Part shown: positions 8,297-16,273 of the stretch, piece by piece
Layout of the letters: each line of letters opens with the position of its first letter
Position numbering within the stretch: position 1 is the stretch's first letter
Assembly: GCF_030269445.1 (NCBI RefSeq)
Contig: NZ_BSTJ01000005.1
Coordinates: forward strand, 1-64,000
Source: Actinoallomurus iriomotensis
GTDB taxonomy: Bacteria > Actinomycetota > Actinomycetes > Streptosporangiales > Streptosporangiaceae
Direction of reading: 5' to 3'
Length of the DNA stretch: 64,000 nt
The notes under the pieces: model-generated
Databases searched by the model: none
Told to the model about the DNA's origin: nothing
Seen by the model: only the letters and a program-made list of their open reading frames with translations
Translations under genes and position numbers: made by a program

Positions 8297-9267
8297 GGGA
8301 TCAGCTCCTGGAGGGTCCGGACGATCAGGTTGCGGGCGAGCGGCACCTTGTAGGCGTTCCGTGGCAGCGGCCGGGCCTCGGCCAGCTCGGCCTCGGCGGC
8401 CCGGACGAACTCCTCTTCGGTCGCCGGTGCGCCCCGCAGCGCCGCCTCGGCGCGTTCGGCCCGCCACGGCACGTGGGCGACGCCGCCGAGCGCGATCCGG
8501 CAGTCGCGTACGGTGTCACTCGCCTCGTCGACGTCCAGCACCGCGGCGACCGAGACGAGAGCGAAGGCGAACGACGCGCGCTCACGCACCTTCCGGTAGT
8601 GGGAGCGGCCCGGAGGCGGCGGAGGCAGCGTGATCGCCGTGATCAGCTCGCCGGGCGTCAGGACGGTGTCGCGTTCCGGCTCGGCGCCGGGGAGCCGGTG
8701 CAGGCCCGGGATCGGCACGACCCGGTCGCTGGCGGGGCCGGTGACGTGCACCTGCGCGCCGAGCGCGGCGAGCGCCACCGCCATGTCGGACGGATGGGTC
8801 GCCACGCACTGCTCGGAGTGCCCGAGGATCGCCAGGTTCTCGTGGTCGCCGGGGATCGCCGGGCACCCCGAGGCGGGCCGGCGCTTGTTGCACGGCCGCG
8901 AGACGTCCTGGAAGTACGGGCAGCGGGTGCGCTGCAGCAGGTTGCCGGCGGTCGTCGCCATGTTGCGCACCTGGCCGGAGGCGCCGCTGAGCACGGCCCG
9001 GGCCAGCATCGGATAGCGCTCACGGACCGCCGGATGCGCGGCCAGGTCGCTGTTGCGCACGGCGGCGCCGATGCGCAGCCCGTCGCCGTCGGCGTCGATC
9101 GTGTCGTACGGCAGGCGCGTGACGTCGACGAGAAAGTCCGGCCGGGCGACGCCGAGCCGCATCAGGTCGACGAGGTTGGTGCCGCCGCCGAGGTACATCG
9201 TGCCGGGCCGGAACCGTTCCAGGGCCTCCCGCGCGTCGGCGGCGCGTGCGTACTCGAAGAGCTTCAC
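8293..9267 (-). CDS. FAD-binding subunit with extra iron-sulfur cysteines, xanthine dehydrogenase family
   Basis: The 324-residue middle subunit transfers electrons between the 2Fe-2S subunit and an external acceptor. FAD-binding motifs LGGGTNLVDLM (about residues 26-37) and AVLSGASGQVRNMATTAGNLLQ are present. Cysteines C116, C126, C135 and C154 match the additional [4Fe-4S]-binding loop of YagS/PaoB and 4-hydroxybenzoyl-CoA-reductase-type FAD subunits, so an extra cluster is likely. GTG at 9267 overlaps the stop of the small subunit and the gene's own TGA overlaps the next GTG. The order is small, medium, large, as in paoABC. Confidence 0.92.
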   Translation of the reverse strand: MKLFEYARAADAREALERFRPGTMYLGGGTNLVDLMRLGVARPDFLVDVTRLPYDTIDADGDGLRIGAAVRNSDLAAHPAVRERYPMLARAVLSGASGQVRNMATTAGNLLQRTRCPYFQDVSRPCNKRRPASGCPAIPGDHENLAILGHSEQCVATHPSDMAVALAALGAQVHVTGPASDRVVPIPGLHRLPGAEPERDTVLTPGELITAITLPPPPPGRSHYRKVRERASFAFALVSVAAVLDVDEASDTVRDCRIALGGVAHVPWRAERAEAALRGAPATEEEFVRAAEAELAEARPLPRNAYKVPLARNLIVRTLQELIP

Positions 9268-9764
9268 CGGGCCGCCTCCTGGATCGCGGCGACGATGTTG
9301 ACGTACGCGCCGCAGCGGCACAGGTTGCCGCTCATGCGCTCCCGGATCTCCTCCGGTGTCAGCGGTGGATCGTCGGTGAGGTCGGCGGTGACCGCGCTCG
9401 GCCCGCGCTCGGCGAGCATGCCGGCGGCCGAGCAGAGCTGGCCGGGCGTGCAGTAGCCGCACTGGAAGGCGTCCCGCTCGACGAAGGCGGTCTGGAGGGG
9501 ATGGGGCTCGTCGCCGTCCGCGGCACCGCCGAGTCCCTCGACGGTGGTGACCTCCGACCCGTCGCAGGCGACCGCGAGCGCGAGACACGCGTTGGCCCGC
9601 CGCCCGTCGAGCAGCACGGTGCAGGCGCCGCACTGCCCGTGGTCGCACCCCTTCTTCGTACCGGTCAGCCCCAGACGCTCACGGAGCAGGTCGAGCAACG
9701 AGGTGCGGGGATCGACGTCGAGTTCCCGTACCGATCCGTTGACTCGCAGTGTCATCTCCGCCAT
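9264..9764 (-). CDS. 2Fe-2S subunit, xanthine dehydrogenase/aldehyde oxidoreductase family
   Basis: The 166-residue protein holds two 2Fe-2S clusters. The plant-ferredoxin type uses C40, C45, C48 and C60 (KKGCDHGQCGACTVLL). The alpha-helical type uses C102, C105, C149 and C151 (QCGYCTPGQ and CRCG). No Tat or Sec signal precedes the ferredoxin domain, so unlike E. coli PaoA the complex should be cytoplasmic. The start is placed at ATG 9764 (MAEMTLRV). The Met at 9755 is also possible, since GGCGGAG lies in front of it. This is the first gene of the operon and is divergent from oxdC across 218 bases, where the promoters should lie. Confidence 0.92.
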   Translation of the reverse strand: MAEMTLRVNGSVRELDVDPRTSLLDLLRERLGLTGTKKGCDHGQCGACTVLLDGRRANACLALAVACDGSEVTTVEGLGGAADGDEPHPLQTAFVERDAFQCGYCTPGQLCSAAGMLAERGPSAVTADLTDDPPLTPEEIRERMSGNLCRCGAYVNIVAAIQEAAR

Positions 9765-9982
9765 GGGCGGCGGCCTACCCGCGCCCCGGCGCACTAACCA
9801 CCAAGGCGATGGGGGTGATCGGAAAGATTCGGGCTCCGCGGTGGTCCGCCGCGACGCGCCGCCCGCGTCTTTGCCCAATGCTGGTTCGGCGCGTGACCGG
9901 CTTTCCTGGCATCGGGGTATTTCGGGCTTATGCGGCTATCCGCCCCCAAGTGACCGTCTCGCGGACCAGGGAAAGGACTCGG

Positions 9983-11158
9983 ATGAGACTGAAGCGACGC
10001 CCGGCCGACCGCGCTCCGCAGGCCGTACCGCAACCGCAGCGCGACGGGCAGGGCGGCCTCGACACCGGTCCGCGCAACATCGAGCTGGACCGGCAGAACC
10101 CGGACCTGCTCACGCCGCCGCCGACCGACCACGGCACCCTGCCGAACCTGAAGTTCTCCTTCTCCATGGCGCACACCCGCATCGAGAACGGGGGATGGAC
10201 CCGTGAGGTCACCCAGCGCGAGCTGCCGGTCGCCACCACGCTCGCCGGCGTCGACATGAAGCTCAACCCCGGCGCGTACCGCGAACTGCACTGGCACAAG
10301 GAGTCCGAGTGGGCGTACGTGCTGGAGGGGAGCTGCCGGATCGGCGCGGTCGACCAGGCCGGACGCGGGTTCCTCGACGACGTCGAGCAGGGCGACCTGT
10401 GGTTCTTCCCGAAGGGCATCCCGCACTACATCCAGGCGCTGGACGAGGGCGTGGAGTTCCTGCTCGTCTTCGACGACGGGGCGTTCTCGGAGAACTCCAC
10501 GTTCATGCTGAGCGACTTCTTCGCGCACACGCCCAAGAGCGTGCTCGCCAAGAACCTCGGCTGGACGCCCGAGCAGCTGGCGAAGATGCCGGAGCGGGAG
10601 AAGTACATCTTCGACGGGCAGGTGCCGCCGCCGCTGGACGACGCCGCGCGGATCATCAGCCCGAGCGGCGACGTGCCCCGGACGTTCAAGCACCGGATGC
10701 ACACGCAGCCGCCGATGCGCTTCGACGGAGGCACCGTACGGATCACCGACGCGACGAACTTCGCGGCGACCACGATCGCGGCGGCCCTCGTGGAGCTCGA
10801 ACCCGGCGCGCTCCGCGAACTCCACTGGCACCCGACCGACGACGAGTGGCAGTACTACATCTCCGGGTTCGGGCGGATGGGAGTGTTCGCCGGCTCGGGC
10901 CTGGCCCGTACGTTCGACTTCCAGGCCGGCGACGTCGGATACGTCCCGTTCGCGTACGGGCACTACGTCGAGAACCTCGGCGACGAGCCGCTGGTGTTCC
11001 TGGAGATGTTCCGCAACCCGAGGTTCGAGGACATCTCCGCGAACCAGTGGATGGCCAACCTGCCCGCGCGGGTCACGGCCGACACGCTCAACGTCCCGCC
11101 GTCCCTCGTTCAGGCGCTTCCGAAGGACAAGCGCAGCGTCCTGCCCGCCGTCCGTTAG
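9983..11158 (+). CDS. oxdC: Oxalate decarboxylase (bicupin)
   Basis: The 391-residue protein has two cupin domains with Mn-ligand motifs: HWHKESE (H103, H105, E109) in the first and HWHPTDDE in the second. Each motif is followed by a later histidine (for example PHYIQ). The lid loop reads SENST (residues 169-173), identical to the Bacillus subtilis OxdC lid. E170 there sets decarboxylase rather than oxidase activity. It converts oxalate to formate and CO2, using a proton, and so can relieve acid or oxalate stress. The ATG at 9983 follows GGAAAGGA. No export signal is seen. It is convergent with modA. Confidence 0.95.
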   Translation: MRLKRRPADRAPQAVPQPQRDGQGGLDTGPRNIELDRQNPDLLTPPPTDHGTLPNLKFSFSMAHTRIENGGWTREVTQRELPVATTLAGVDMKLNPGAYRELHWHKESEWAYVLEGSCRIGAVDQAGRGFLDDVEQGDLWFFPKGIPHYIQALDEGVEFLLVFDDGAFSENSTFMLSDFFAHTPKSVLAKNLGWTPEQLAKMPEREKYIFDGQVPPPLDDAARIISPSGDVPRTFKHRMHTQPPMRFDGGTVRITDATNFAATTIAAALVELEPGALRELHWHPTDDEWQYYISGFGRMGVFAGSGLARTFDFQAGDVGYVPFAYGHYVENLGDEPLVFLEMFRNPRFEDISANQWMANLPARVTADTLNVPPSLVQALPKDKRSVLPAVR

Positions 11159-11163
11159 GGGAG

Positions 11164-11193
11164 GGCGGGGGCCCGCTCCGGAGGGCCCCCGCC
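11164..11193. terminator. Bidirectional terminator between oxdC and modA
   Basis: Bases 11164-11174 and 11183-11193 form a perfect 11-bp G/C stem (ggcgggggccc with gggcccccgcc) around an 8-base loop. It begins six bases after the oxdC stop and ends 11 bases before the modA stop on the other strand. Confidence 0.75.
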
Positions 11194-11204
11194 GCGCTCA
11201 CGGG

Positions 11205-11987
11205 TCAGGGACTCTCGAACCCTGCCTGCTGAAGGACGGACTTGCCCTGGCCGGACAGGATGAGCTGGACGAACTCCTTGGCGAGCGCCGGCTGCGGCGC
11301 CTTGGCCAGCGTGGCGATCGGGTAGTCGTTGATCGCCTGGGCCGCCTCGGGAAAGTCGATGCCCGTGACCTTGCCGCCCGCGGACTTCACGTCGGTGCGG
11401 TAGACGAGAGCCGCGTCGGCCTCGTTGAGCTGAACCTTGGTGAGCGCGGCCTTGACATCCTGCTCCTGCGACACCGGCTTGACCTTCAACTCGGCCGCCG
11501 CGAGGGCCTTGAGCGCGGCGGCGCCGCACGGCACCTCAGGCGCGCACTCGACGACCTTGAGCTTGGGGTTGGTCAGGTCCTTGAGCGCCTTGACCTTGCC
11601 GGGGTTGCTGGGCGGCACCGCGATCTCCAGCCGGTTACGGACGAAGGTCGTCGGCGCGCCGGCGGCGTCCTTGGCGTCGGTCACGGTCTTCATGGTGGCC
11701 GGGCTCGCGGCGGCGAACACGTCGGCCGGGGCGCCCTGCGTGATCTGCTGCGCCAGGGTGGAGCTGCCGCCGAAGTTGAACTTCACCTTCACGCCCGGGT
11801 GGGCCGCCTCGAAGGTCTTGCCCAGGGAGGTGAACGTCTCGGTCAGCGACGCGGCGGCGAACACGAAGAGCGTCTTGCCTTTGGACGAGTCGTCGCCGGT
11901 GCTCCCGCATCCGGCCGCCAGCGTCAGACTCGTCCCGAGCGCGGCGGCGAGCAGCACCCGGACGCTGCGGGGCAGACGTTCGATCAC
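11205..11987 (-). CDS. modA: Molybdate ABC transporter substrate-binding lipoprotein ModA
   Basis: The 260-residue protein starts at GTG 11987 after GAGGAGA. It has a short basic n-region, a hydrophobic core and a lipobox LAAGC, so it is an anchored lipoprotein. The mature part carries ModA features: VFAAASLTETF, FGGSSTLAQQI and GAPADVFAAASPATM. It captures molybdate or tungstate outside the membrane. The modB and modC partners are not adjacent; downstream on this strand lies the dehydrogenase region, with oxdC in between on the other strand. The nearby Mop protein and the molybdenum hydroxylase make a molybdenum theme for 6-13 kb. Confidence 0.93.
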   Translation of the reverse strand: MIERLPRSVRVLLAAALGTSLTLAAGCGSTGDDSSKGKTLFVFAAASLTETFTSLGKTFEAAHPGVKVKFNFGGSSTLAQQITQGAPADVFAAASPATMKTVTDAKDAAGAPTTFVRNRLEIAVPPSNPGKVKALKDLTNPKLKVVECAPEVPCGAAALKALAAAELKVKPVSQEQDVKAALTKVQLNEADAALVYRTDVKSAGGKVTGIDFPEAAQAINDYPIATLAKAPQPALAKEFVQLILSGQGKSVLQQAGFESP

Positions 11988-12079
11988 CTTGGTCTCCTCG
12001 TGCAGTCGGGGGGCTGGGACCCTGTGAGGGCGCTCGGACCACGTGTCACCGTGACCGTCCCGTCGCCCCACCGTACTAT

Positions 12080-12123
12080 CGCATATTCCACCCCTGACGC
12101 GCCCAGGGCGGCGCATATGCCAC
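12080..12123. promoter_or_regulatory. 12-bp direct repeats upstream of modA
   Basis: The sequences cgcatattccac (12080-12091) and cgcatatgccac (12112-12123) differ by one base and start 32 bases apart, about three helical turns. They lie 93-136 bases upstream of the modA start in otherwise GC-rich DNA. They may be binding sites for a molybdate-responsive regulator. ModE-like control of modA is known in other bacteria; the site type here is not one I recognise. Confidence 0.45.
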
Positions 12124-12182
12124 ACAGGGGGGCTTCTCGCACCTGCTTCTGCCTACGCTGCCTTGGCCGGGGATGAGCAGAG

Positions 12183-12817
12183 TGACCTTTCGCCCGCCGG
12201 TCTCTTCAGGCGGGGACCGGCCAGCGTCGGAGATCCGCACCGTTTCGGGCAGGGGTGGGTTGGGGGGTGAGTGGGGTACGGCGCGGCGTCCTAGGTCAGC
12301 CCGGTTCTCACCGGCGCATTCCTAGTCAATGTGGATCGGCGTGGCCCTTCGTCCGCCGGGCCGCGGGCGGCGATCGGCCGGCGCGGCGTCTGAGGTCCGC
12401 ATGGTTTTCGGCCGGGGGCGGTGTGGACGCGAGAGGCGGCCGGTTCTCACCGGCGCATTCCCAGTCAATGGGGGCCGCACGACCTCTCGCCTGTCGGGCC
12501 CCGGCGGGGGACCGGCCAGCGCCGTGTCCGAGGTCCGTACGGTTTCCAGCCGGGGCGGGGAGGGGTGGGCGGTGCGGCGGCCAGTTCTCACCGGCCGTTC
12601 CCGGTCAATGGGTGTCAGCATGACCTTTCGCCTGTCGGACCCCAGGCGGGGGGCCGGCCAGCGCCGTGTCCGAGGTCCGTACGGCTTCCAGCCGGGGCGG
12701 GGAGGGGTGGGCGGTGCGGCGGCCAGTTCTCACCGGCCGTTCCCGGTCAATGGGTGTCAGCATGACCTTCCGCCTGTCGGACCCCAGGCGGGGAACGACC
12801 AGCGCCGTGTCCGAGGA
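12183..12817. repeat. Tandem array of about 140-bp units (four copies plus a partial fifth)
   Basis: Unit starts are near 12183, 12342, 12480, 12621 and 12763. The anchor ttctca (followed by ccggc) recurs at 12305, 12444, 12585 and 12727, with periods of 139, 141 and 142 bases. The last two full units are nearly identical and the first ones are diverged, so the array grew from its right end. Unit length is not a multiple of three and reading frames are not shared between units, so it does not look coding. It fills the space between modA and the Mop gene. Confidence 0.8.
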
Positions 12818-12910
12818 GCCGGGGTCCCCTTTGATGAGGGGCCACAGCAACGTCCTCCGCCTGTGCGGTCCTCTGCCGGGGAGACGGCGTCTTCCGCCCG
12901 CCTGGCTCAA

Positions 12911-12950
12911 CGGCTCTCAGCCGAGGGTCCCGGCGGCTCTCAGCCGAGGG
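12911..12950. repeat. Two direct copies of a 17-bp repeat, period 23
   Basis: The sequence cggctctcagccgaggg occurs at 12911-12927 and 12934-12950. Each copy contains a cggct/agccg inverted pair, so it could form a small hairpin. It follows the 140-bp array and lies downstream of the Mop gene. Its role is unknown. Confidence 0.6.
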
Positions 12951-13039
12951 AGTCGGCGTGACGTCCTCCGCCGGCGCGGGTCTCCGTCGAGGATGGCCGG
13001 CGTCAGGTGTGCCTCTCGTTCGCGTTCCGTCCGCGGTTC

Positions 13040-13249
13040 TCAGTCGGGAACGGCCAGGATGACGTCCGAGGCCTTGATCATGGCGACGACCTCCCGACCC
13101 TCGGACAGTCCCAGCTCCCGCGCCGCCTCAACCGTGATGGACGCGACCATGCGCACGCCGCTCGCGTCCAGCTCCACATTGGCCGTCGCCTCGCCCTCCG
13201 TGACGCGAGTGACTGTGGCCCGAACCTGGTTACGCGCGCTCAGCCGCAT
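13040..13249 (-). CDS. Molybdenum-pterin (Mop/TOBE) binding protein
   Basis: The 69-residue protein starts MRLSARNQVRATVTRV and has the hallmarks of a single-Mop-domain molbindin: RNQ near the N-terminus, the central strand around ELDASGVRMVASITVEAARELGL and the final VVAMIKASDVILAV. Molbindins store or buffer molybdate as hexamers. Two adjacent ATGs (13252 and 13249) follow GGAGGAG; the second gives the usual Mop N-terminus. It stands alone between two repeat tracts, about 0.9 kb upstream of modA on the same strand. It probably serves the molybdenum enzyme at 6.3-9.8 kb. Confidence 0.9.
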   Translation of the reverse strand: MRLSARNQVRATVTRVTEGEATANVELDASGVRMVASITVEAARELGLSEGREVVAMIKASDVILAVPD

Positions 13250-13375
13250 CATGACTCCTCCGATCACATGTCTGACCTGCAAAAACGTTCCCCCTGGACG
13301 GCGCACTCATACCGAACGCCCCGCCGGCACGGCGACATCGAGACGGCGCGGGAACGAGCGGGAAGCGGTGCGGAG

Positions 13376-13860
13376 TCGGTAGTCACCTCCACCCAGACGG
13401 CCGTATGGCGACGGCCGGCGCACTGGGGCAGCGGCCCTCGACCTTGATGGGTGATACGCGCCCTGCAGTGCCGGCGAGGCGACGCGAGGTTGGGTGACAG
13501 GCGATGTGGAGTCGGCGGTCCTCCGGGCGGCGGCCATCGACCTTGATGGGTGATATGCGCCCTGCAGTGCCGGCGAGGCGACGCGAGGTTGGGTGACAGG
13601 CGATCTGGAGGCGTCGGTCCTCCGGGCAGCGGCATCTCACGACGGCCGAGGTGACGGTGTCGTGGCGACCGCCGAAGTGGTGGCGGCCGCCGTGACGGAG
13701 CGAGCATCGCCCGTGACAGGCCGGCCGCGGCTCTCGGCGGGCCGTGCCACGCCGTGCCGTGGCGGCGAGGGGCGGGAGGCGCTACGGGGTCGGTAGTCGT
13801 CTTTGACCAGACGGCCGTGTAGCGACGGCCGGCACAGCGGGAGAGCGGCCATCCTCCCTG
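13376..13860. repeat. 99-bp tandem repeat inside a larger imperfect duplication
   Basis: Two nearly identical 99-bp units (13439-13537 and 13538-13636) begin cgaccttgatgggtgata and include ccctgcagtgccggcgaggc. The flank at about 13376-13440 (cggtagtc, then cagacggccgt and cgacggccggc) recurs in diverged form at about 13790-13860. The whole block therefore looks like a duplicated and decaying sequence. Open frames here are repetitive and Arg/Pro-rich and are not supported as genes. Confidence 0.7.
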
Positions 13861-14169
13861 ACGGCCGGCCCTACGTGTGGTGCCGACGCGGCGACGTCGA
13901 GGCGAGCGGGACGGTGCGGTGTCTCGCGGCGCGGCGCGGCGCGGGGCGGCGAGGGGCGCGGGGCGGTCGTCGTCTCCGGCCGGGCAACCGCGTGACGACG
14001 GCGGCGGGAGGCCCCGACGGACCGGCTGCCGCTGTGGGGGGCGACGACGGGGACAGCCTCGGGCGGCCTCGCCTCCCGTCGGTCAGCCGGGCCGCAGGGC
14101 AGGGGAGAGGCGGCGGTCGTCGTCGCTCGCAGACCTTCCGTGCCGTTCGGGGGACTAGGGGCAGGGCGT

Positions 14170-14350
14170 TACCGATCGACCACGCCGCACCACGCCGTAC
14201 CACGCCGTGCCGCGTCACCCCGTGCCGTGCCGTGCCGCGTCACCCTGTGCCGTGCCGCGCCGCGAGACGCTGCGCCGCGCTGCGCCGCGCCACGCCACGA
14301 GACGCCGCGCCGCGCCGTGCCGTGAGGCGCCGTGCCGAGAGACGCGGCGG
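14170..14350. repeat. Low-complexity ccgtgcc/cgccgc tract
   Basis: About 180 bases consist of slipped copies of ccgtgccg, cgccgcgc and accacgccg words. This is a microsatellite-like tract without a consistent frame. It separates the 99-bp repeat block from an oxidoreductase remnant and probably arose by replication slippage. Confidence 0.7.
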
Positions 14351-14474
14351 CCCGGGGAGGCGGGCGTCATTATCCCTGGCCGGGCGTCTCTGGCCGGAAG
14401 GCCGTGCGGGTGCCATGCGCGCCGATGCAGTGCGTGCTGGTGCCGTGCGCGCCGATACCGCGCGCGGGACAAGG

Positions 14475-14574
14475 CGCCGAACGGCGGCCAGTCCGGTCTC
14501 ACCGCGTCGAGGCGGACATAACGCCCGCCAACGGTGACCTCTTCGCCATCGAGCACCCCGCCCAAGAGCGTCAC
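14475..14574 (-). pseudogene. Remnant of an LLM-class flavin oxidoreductase gene
   Basis: The minus strand encodes GVLDGEEVTVGGRYVRLDAV, followed by a diverged WPP segment. This lines up with residues about 122-150 of the intact LLM-class protein encoded at 16274-17143 (LLDGEEVTVDGRYVRLDAV). Only about 30 residues can be aligned; the frame then enters the low-complexity tract. It is a fragment of a second gene copy, not a functional gene. Confidence 0.75.
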
Positions 14575-14610
14575 GGCCGGGAGCGCGACCTGGGGAAGCG
14601 GACGATGTGC

Positions 14611-14985
14611 CTAACCGGAGCGGCGGTTCGCGTGGGCGAAGGTCAAAGCCTCCTGGGCCAGCGCGGGCCAGTCGTGGCCGGAGTCGGGGGCCAGGCTCAG
14701 CCACTCGCGCATCGGTGTGCCCTTGTTCGCGTCGAAGTGCGTCCCCTCACCGGCGGCGACCAGCTCCCCGACCCGGGCGGCCGGTAGCTTCAGGACCAGG
14801 TGGCCGCGGACGAGCATCGCGAAGATCTTGCCGTGGAAGCGCAGCGCCGTGCGGCCGAAGCCGCGGCCCCCGTTCGGCGGGTCGACGCCGTGGATCGCGG
14901 TCATCTGGTCGACCAGGTCGGCATAGCGGTCTTCTGCCGCCCGCCCCTCCTCTCCGCTCACGCCCGTCAGCCTAATCCCCACCAC
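14611..14985 (-). CDS. TfoX/YjbR-like small protein
   Basis: The protein of about 124 residues resembles TfoX N-terminal-domain or MmcQ-like proteins (GGRGFGRTALRFHGKIFAMLVRG and LVLKLPAARVGELVAAGEG). These are small alpha/beta proteins with no firmly known reaction, sometimes linked to competence or DNA binding. GTG at 14985 is chosen because GGGGGAG lies five bases upstream; GTG at 14961 would give 117 residues. It is 32 bases downstream of the nitronate monooxygenase gene on the same strand, so the two may be co-transcribed. Confidence 0.7.
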   Translation of the reverse strand: MVGIRLTGVSGEEGRAAEDRYADLVDQMTAIHGVDPPNGGRGFGRTALRFHGKIFAMLVRGHLVLKLPAARVGELVAAGEGTHFDANKGTPMREWLSLAPDSGHDWPALAQEALTFAHANRRSG

Positions 14986-15017
14986 CGACACTCCCCCCCG
15001 CTCCGTCCACAAGTCGA

Positions 15018-16049
15018 TCACAGCTTCGACGCCAGCCGGGTGAGGACCTGGGCGGCCGGTTCGGCGGTCGCGTGCCGGTGGCCCGTGCCCGCCCACAGGT
15101 GGAGCACCTCCTGGTCGTTCGCTGCCGCCGCCGCCTTGCGCAGGGGGCTGGTCAGGTGGTGCACGGCGGGGTAGCCCGACGGCGCGCCGTCGCTGTACCG
15201 GTCGGTGAAGCGGTTGCGCAGCCCGCGGGCGGGACGGCCGGTGAACGCCCGGGTGACGACGGTACGGTCGCGCGCCGGGTCGGTCAGCGCCGCTCGGTGG
15301 GCGGCGGTGGCGCCGCTCTCGTCCGTTCGCAGCAGGACCGTGCCGACCATGGCCGCGACCGCGCCCGCCCGCAGCGTCCCGGCGACGTCGTCCGGTGTGG
15401 CGAGCCCGCCGGCCGCGACCAGTGGGACGTCCGTCACCGGCCGTACGCGGGCGACCAGTTCGGTGAGCGGGATCTCCGGCGGGAGGCGCTCCGGCGTGAG
15501 CGTGCCCGAGTGCGCGCCCGCCGCCGAGCACTGGACGATGAGCAGCCCGGCTCCCGCCTCCTCGGCCAGCCGGGCCTCCTCGGCGGACGTGACCGTCTGG
15601 GCGATGAGGCTGCCGGCGGCGCGCAGGGCCGCGATCACGGCCGGTTCCGGCACCCCGAACGTGAAGCTCACCACCGGAACGGGATCGGCGAGCAGCAGGT
15701 CGATCTTGTCCTTCCAGTGGTCGTCGTCCTCGACCGGTTCGCCGGCGGTCAGATCCAGCCCGTACGGCTCGGCCTCGGCCTGGATCGCCCGCGCGTACCG
15801 GCGGTACGCCTCGGCGTCCACGGGCACCGGGTTGGGCGCGAACACGTTGACGCCGAACGGCACGCCCTCGGCACGTACGGCGGCGATCTGCCCGGCCAGT
15901 GCCTCGGGCGTCTTGTAACCGGCGGCGAGGAAGCCCAGGCCGCCCGCTCGCGCGGCCGCCGTGACCAGCGCGGGCGTGCCGGCGCCTCCGGCCATCGGCG
16001 CCGCGAGCACGGAGGAGGTCAGGCCGAGATCGGACAGTGGCGAACCCAT
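15018..16049 (-). CDS. Nitronate monooxygenase-like FMN protein
   Basis: The 343-residue TIM-barrel flavoprotein has AAPMAGG near residue 17, GGLGFLAAGYKT, SFTFGVP, the phosphate-binding AAGGLATPDDV, and QCSAAGAHSG. The last corresponds to the catalytic-His segment of nitronate monooxygenases (EAGGHxG in class members), with SAAG in place of the usual EAGG. It probably oxidises propionate-3-nitronate or related nitronates, but the altered motif leaves some doubt. ATG at 16049 follows GAGGAGA. It is divergent from the LLM-class oxidoreductase at 16274. Confidence 0.82.
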   Translation of the reverse strand: MGSPLSDLGLTSSVLAAPMAGGAGTPALVTAAARAGGLGFLAAGYKTPEALAGQIAAVRAEGVPFGVNVFAPNPVPVDAEAYRRYARAIQAEAEPYGLDLTAGEPVEDDDHWKDKIDLLLADPVPVVSFTFGVPEPAVIAALRAAGSLIAQTVTSAEEARLAEEAGAGLLIVQCSAAGAHSGTLTPERLPPEIPLTELVARVRPVTDVPLVAAGGLATPDDVAGTLRAGAVAAMVGTVLLRTDESGATAAHRAALTDPARDRTVVTRAFTGRPARGLRNRFTDRYSDGAPSGYPAVHHLTSPLRKAAAAANDQEVLHLWAGTGHRHATAEPAAQVLTRLASKL

Positions 16050-16273
16050 TTCTCTCCTCGTCTCATCGCGGTCGGCGGACGGATCGGCGTCGTCCGCTGC
16101 CATCAGTCTCCACCGTGCGGCACGCGGACCGGCGCCCGCGTACGGACCGTCCCGGGCTCACCGAAGGATCATCGCTTTCCGTACGCGCGGCGGGTCGGCG
16201 AGGATGGCCCCGTGACCGGGCTCGGCGAGAAAGAGGCGCGGTCTCTCTTGTCACTTCCCGGCGAAGGAGAGTC

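Noticed and set aside
9983-11158. Oxalate oxidase instead of decarboxylase
   Set aside because: The lid loop reads SENST with the key glutamate, which is diagnostic for decarboxylases.
12183-12817. CRISPR array
   Set aside because: Units of about 140 bases are similar along their whole length and have no short repeat/unique spacer pattern; no cas genes are present.
12255-13707. Repetitive Arg/Gly/Pro-rich open frames as genes for repeat proteins
   Set aside because: Unit lengths of 139-142 bases shift the frame between copies, and there are no start signals; the repeats are better seen as non-coding.
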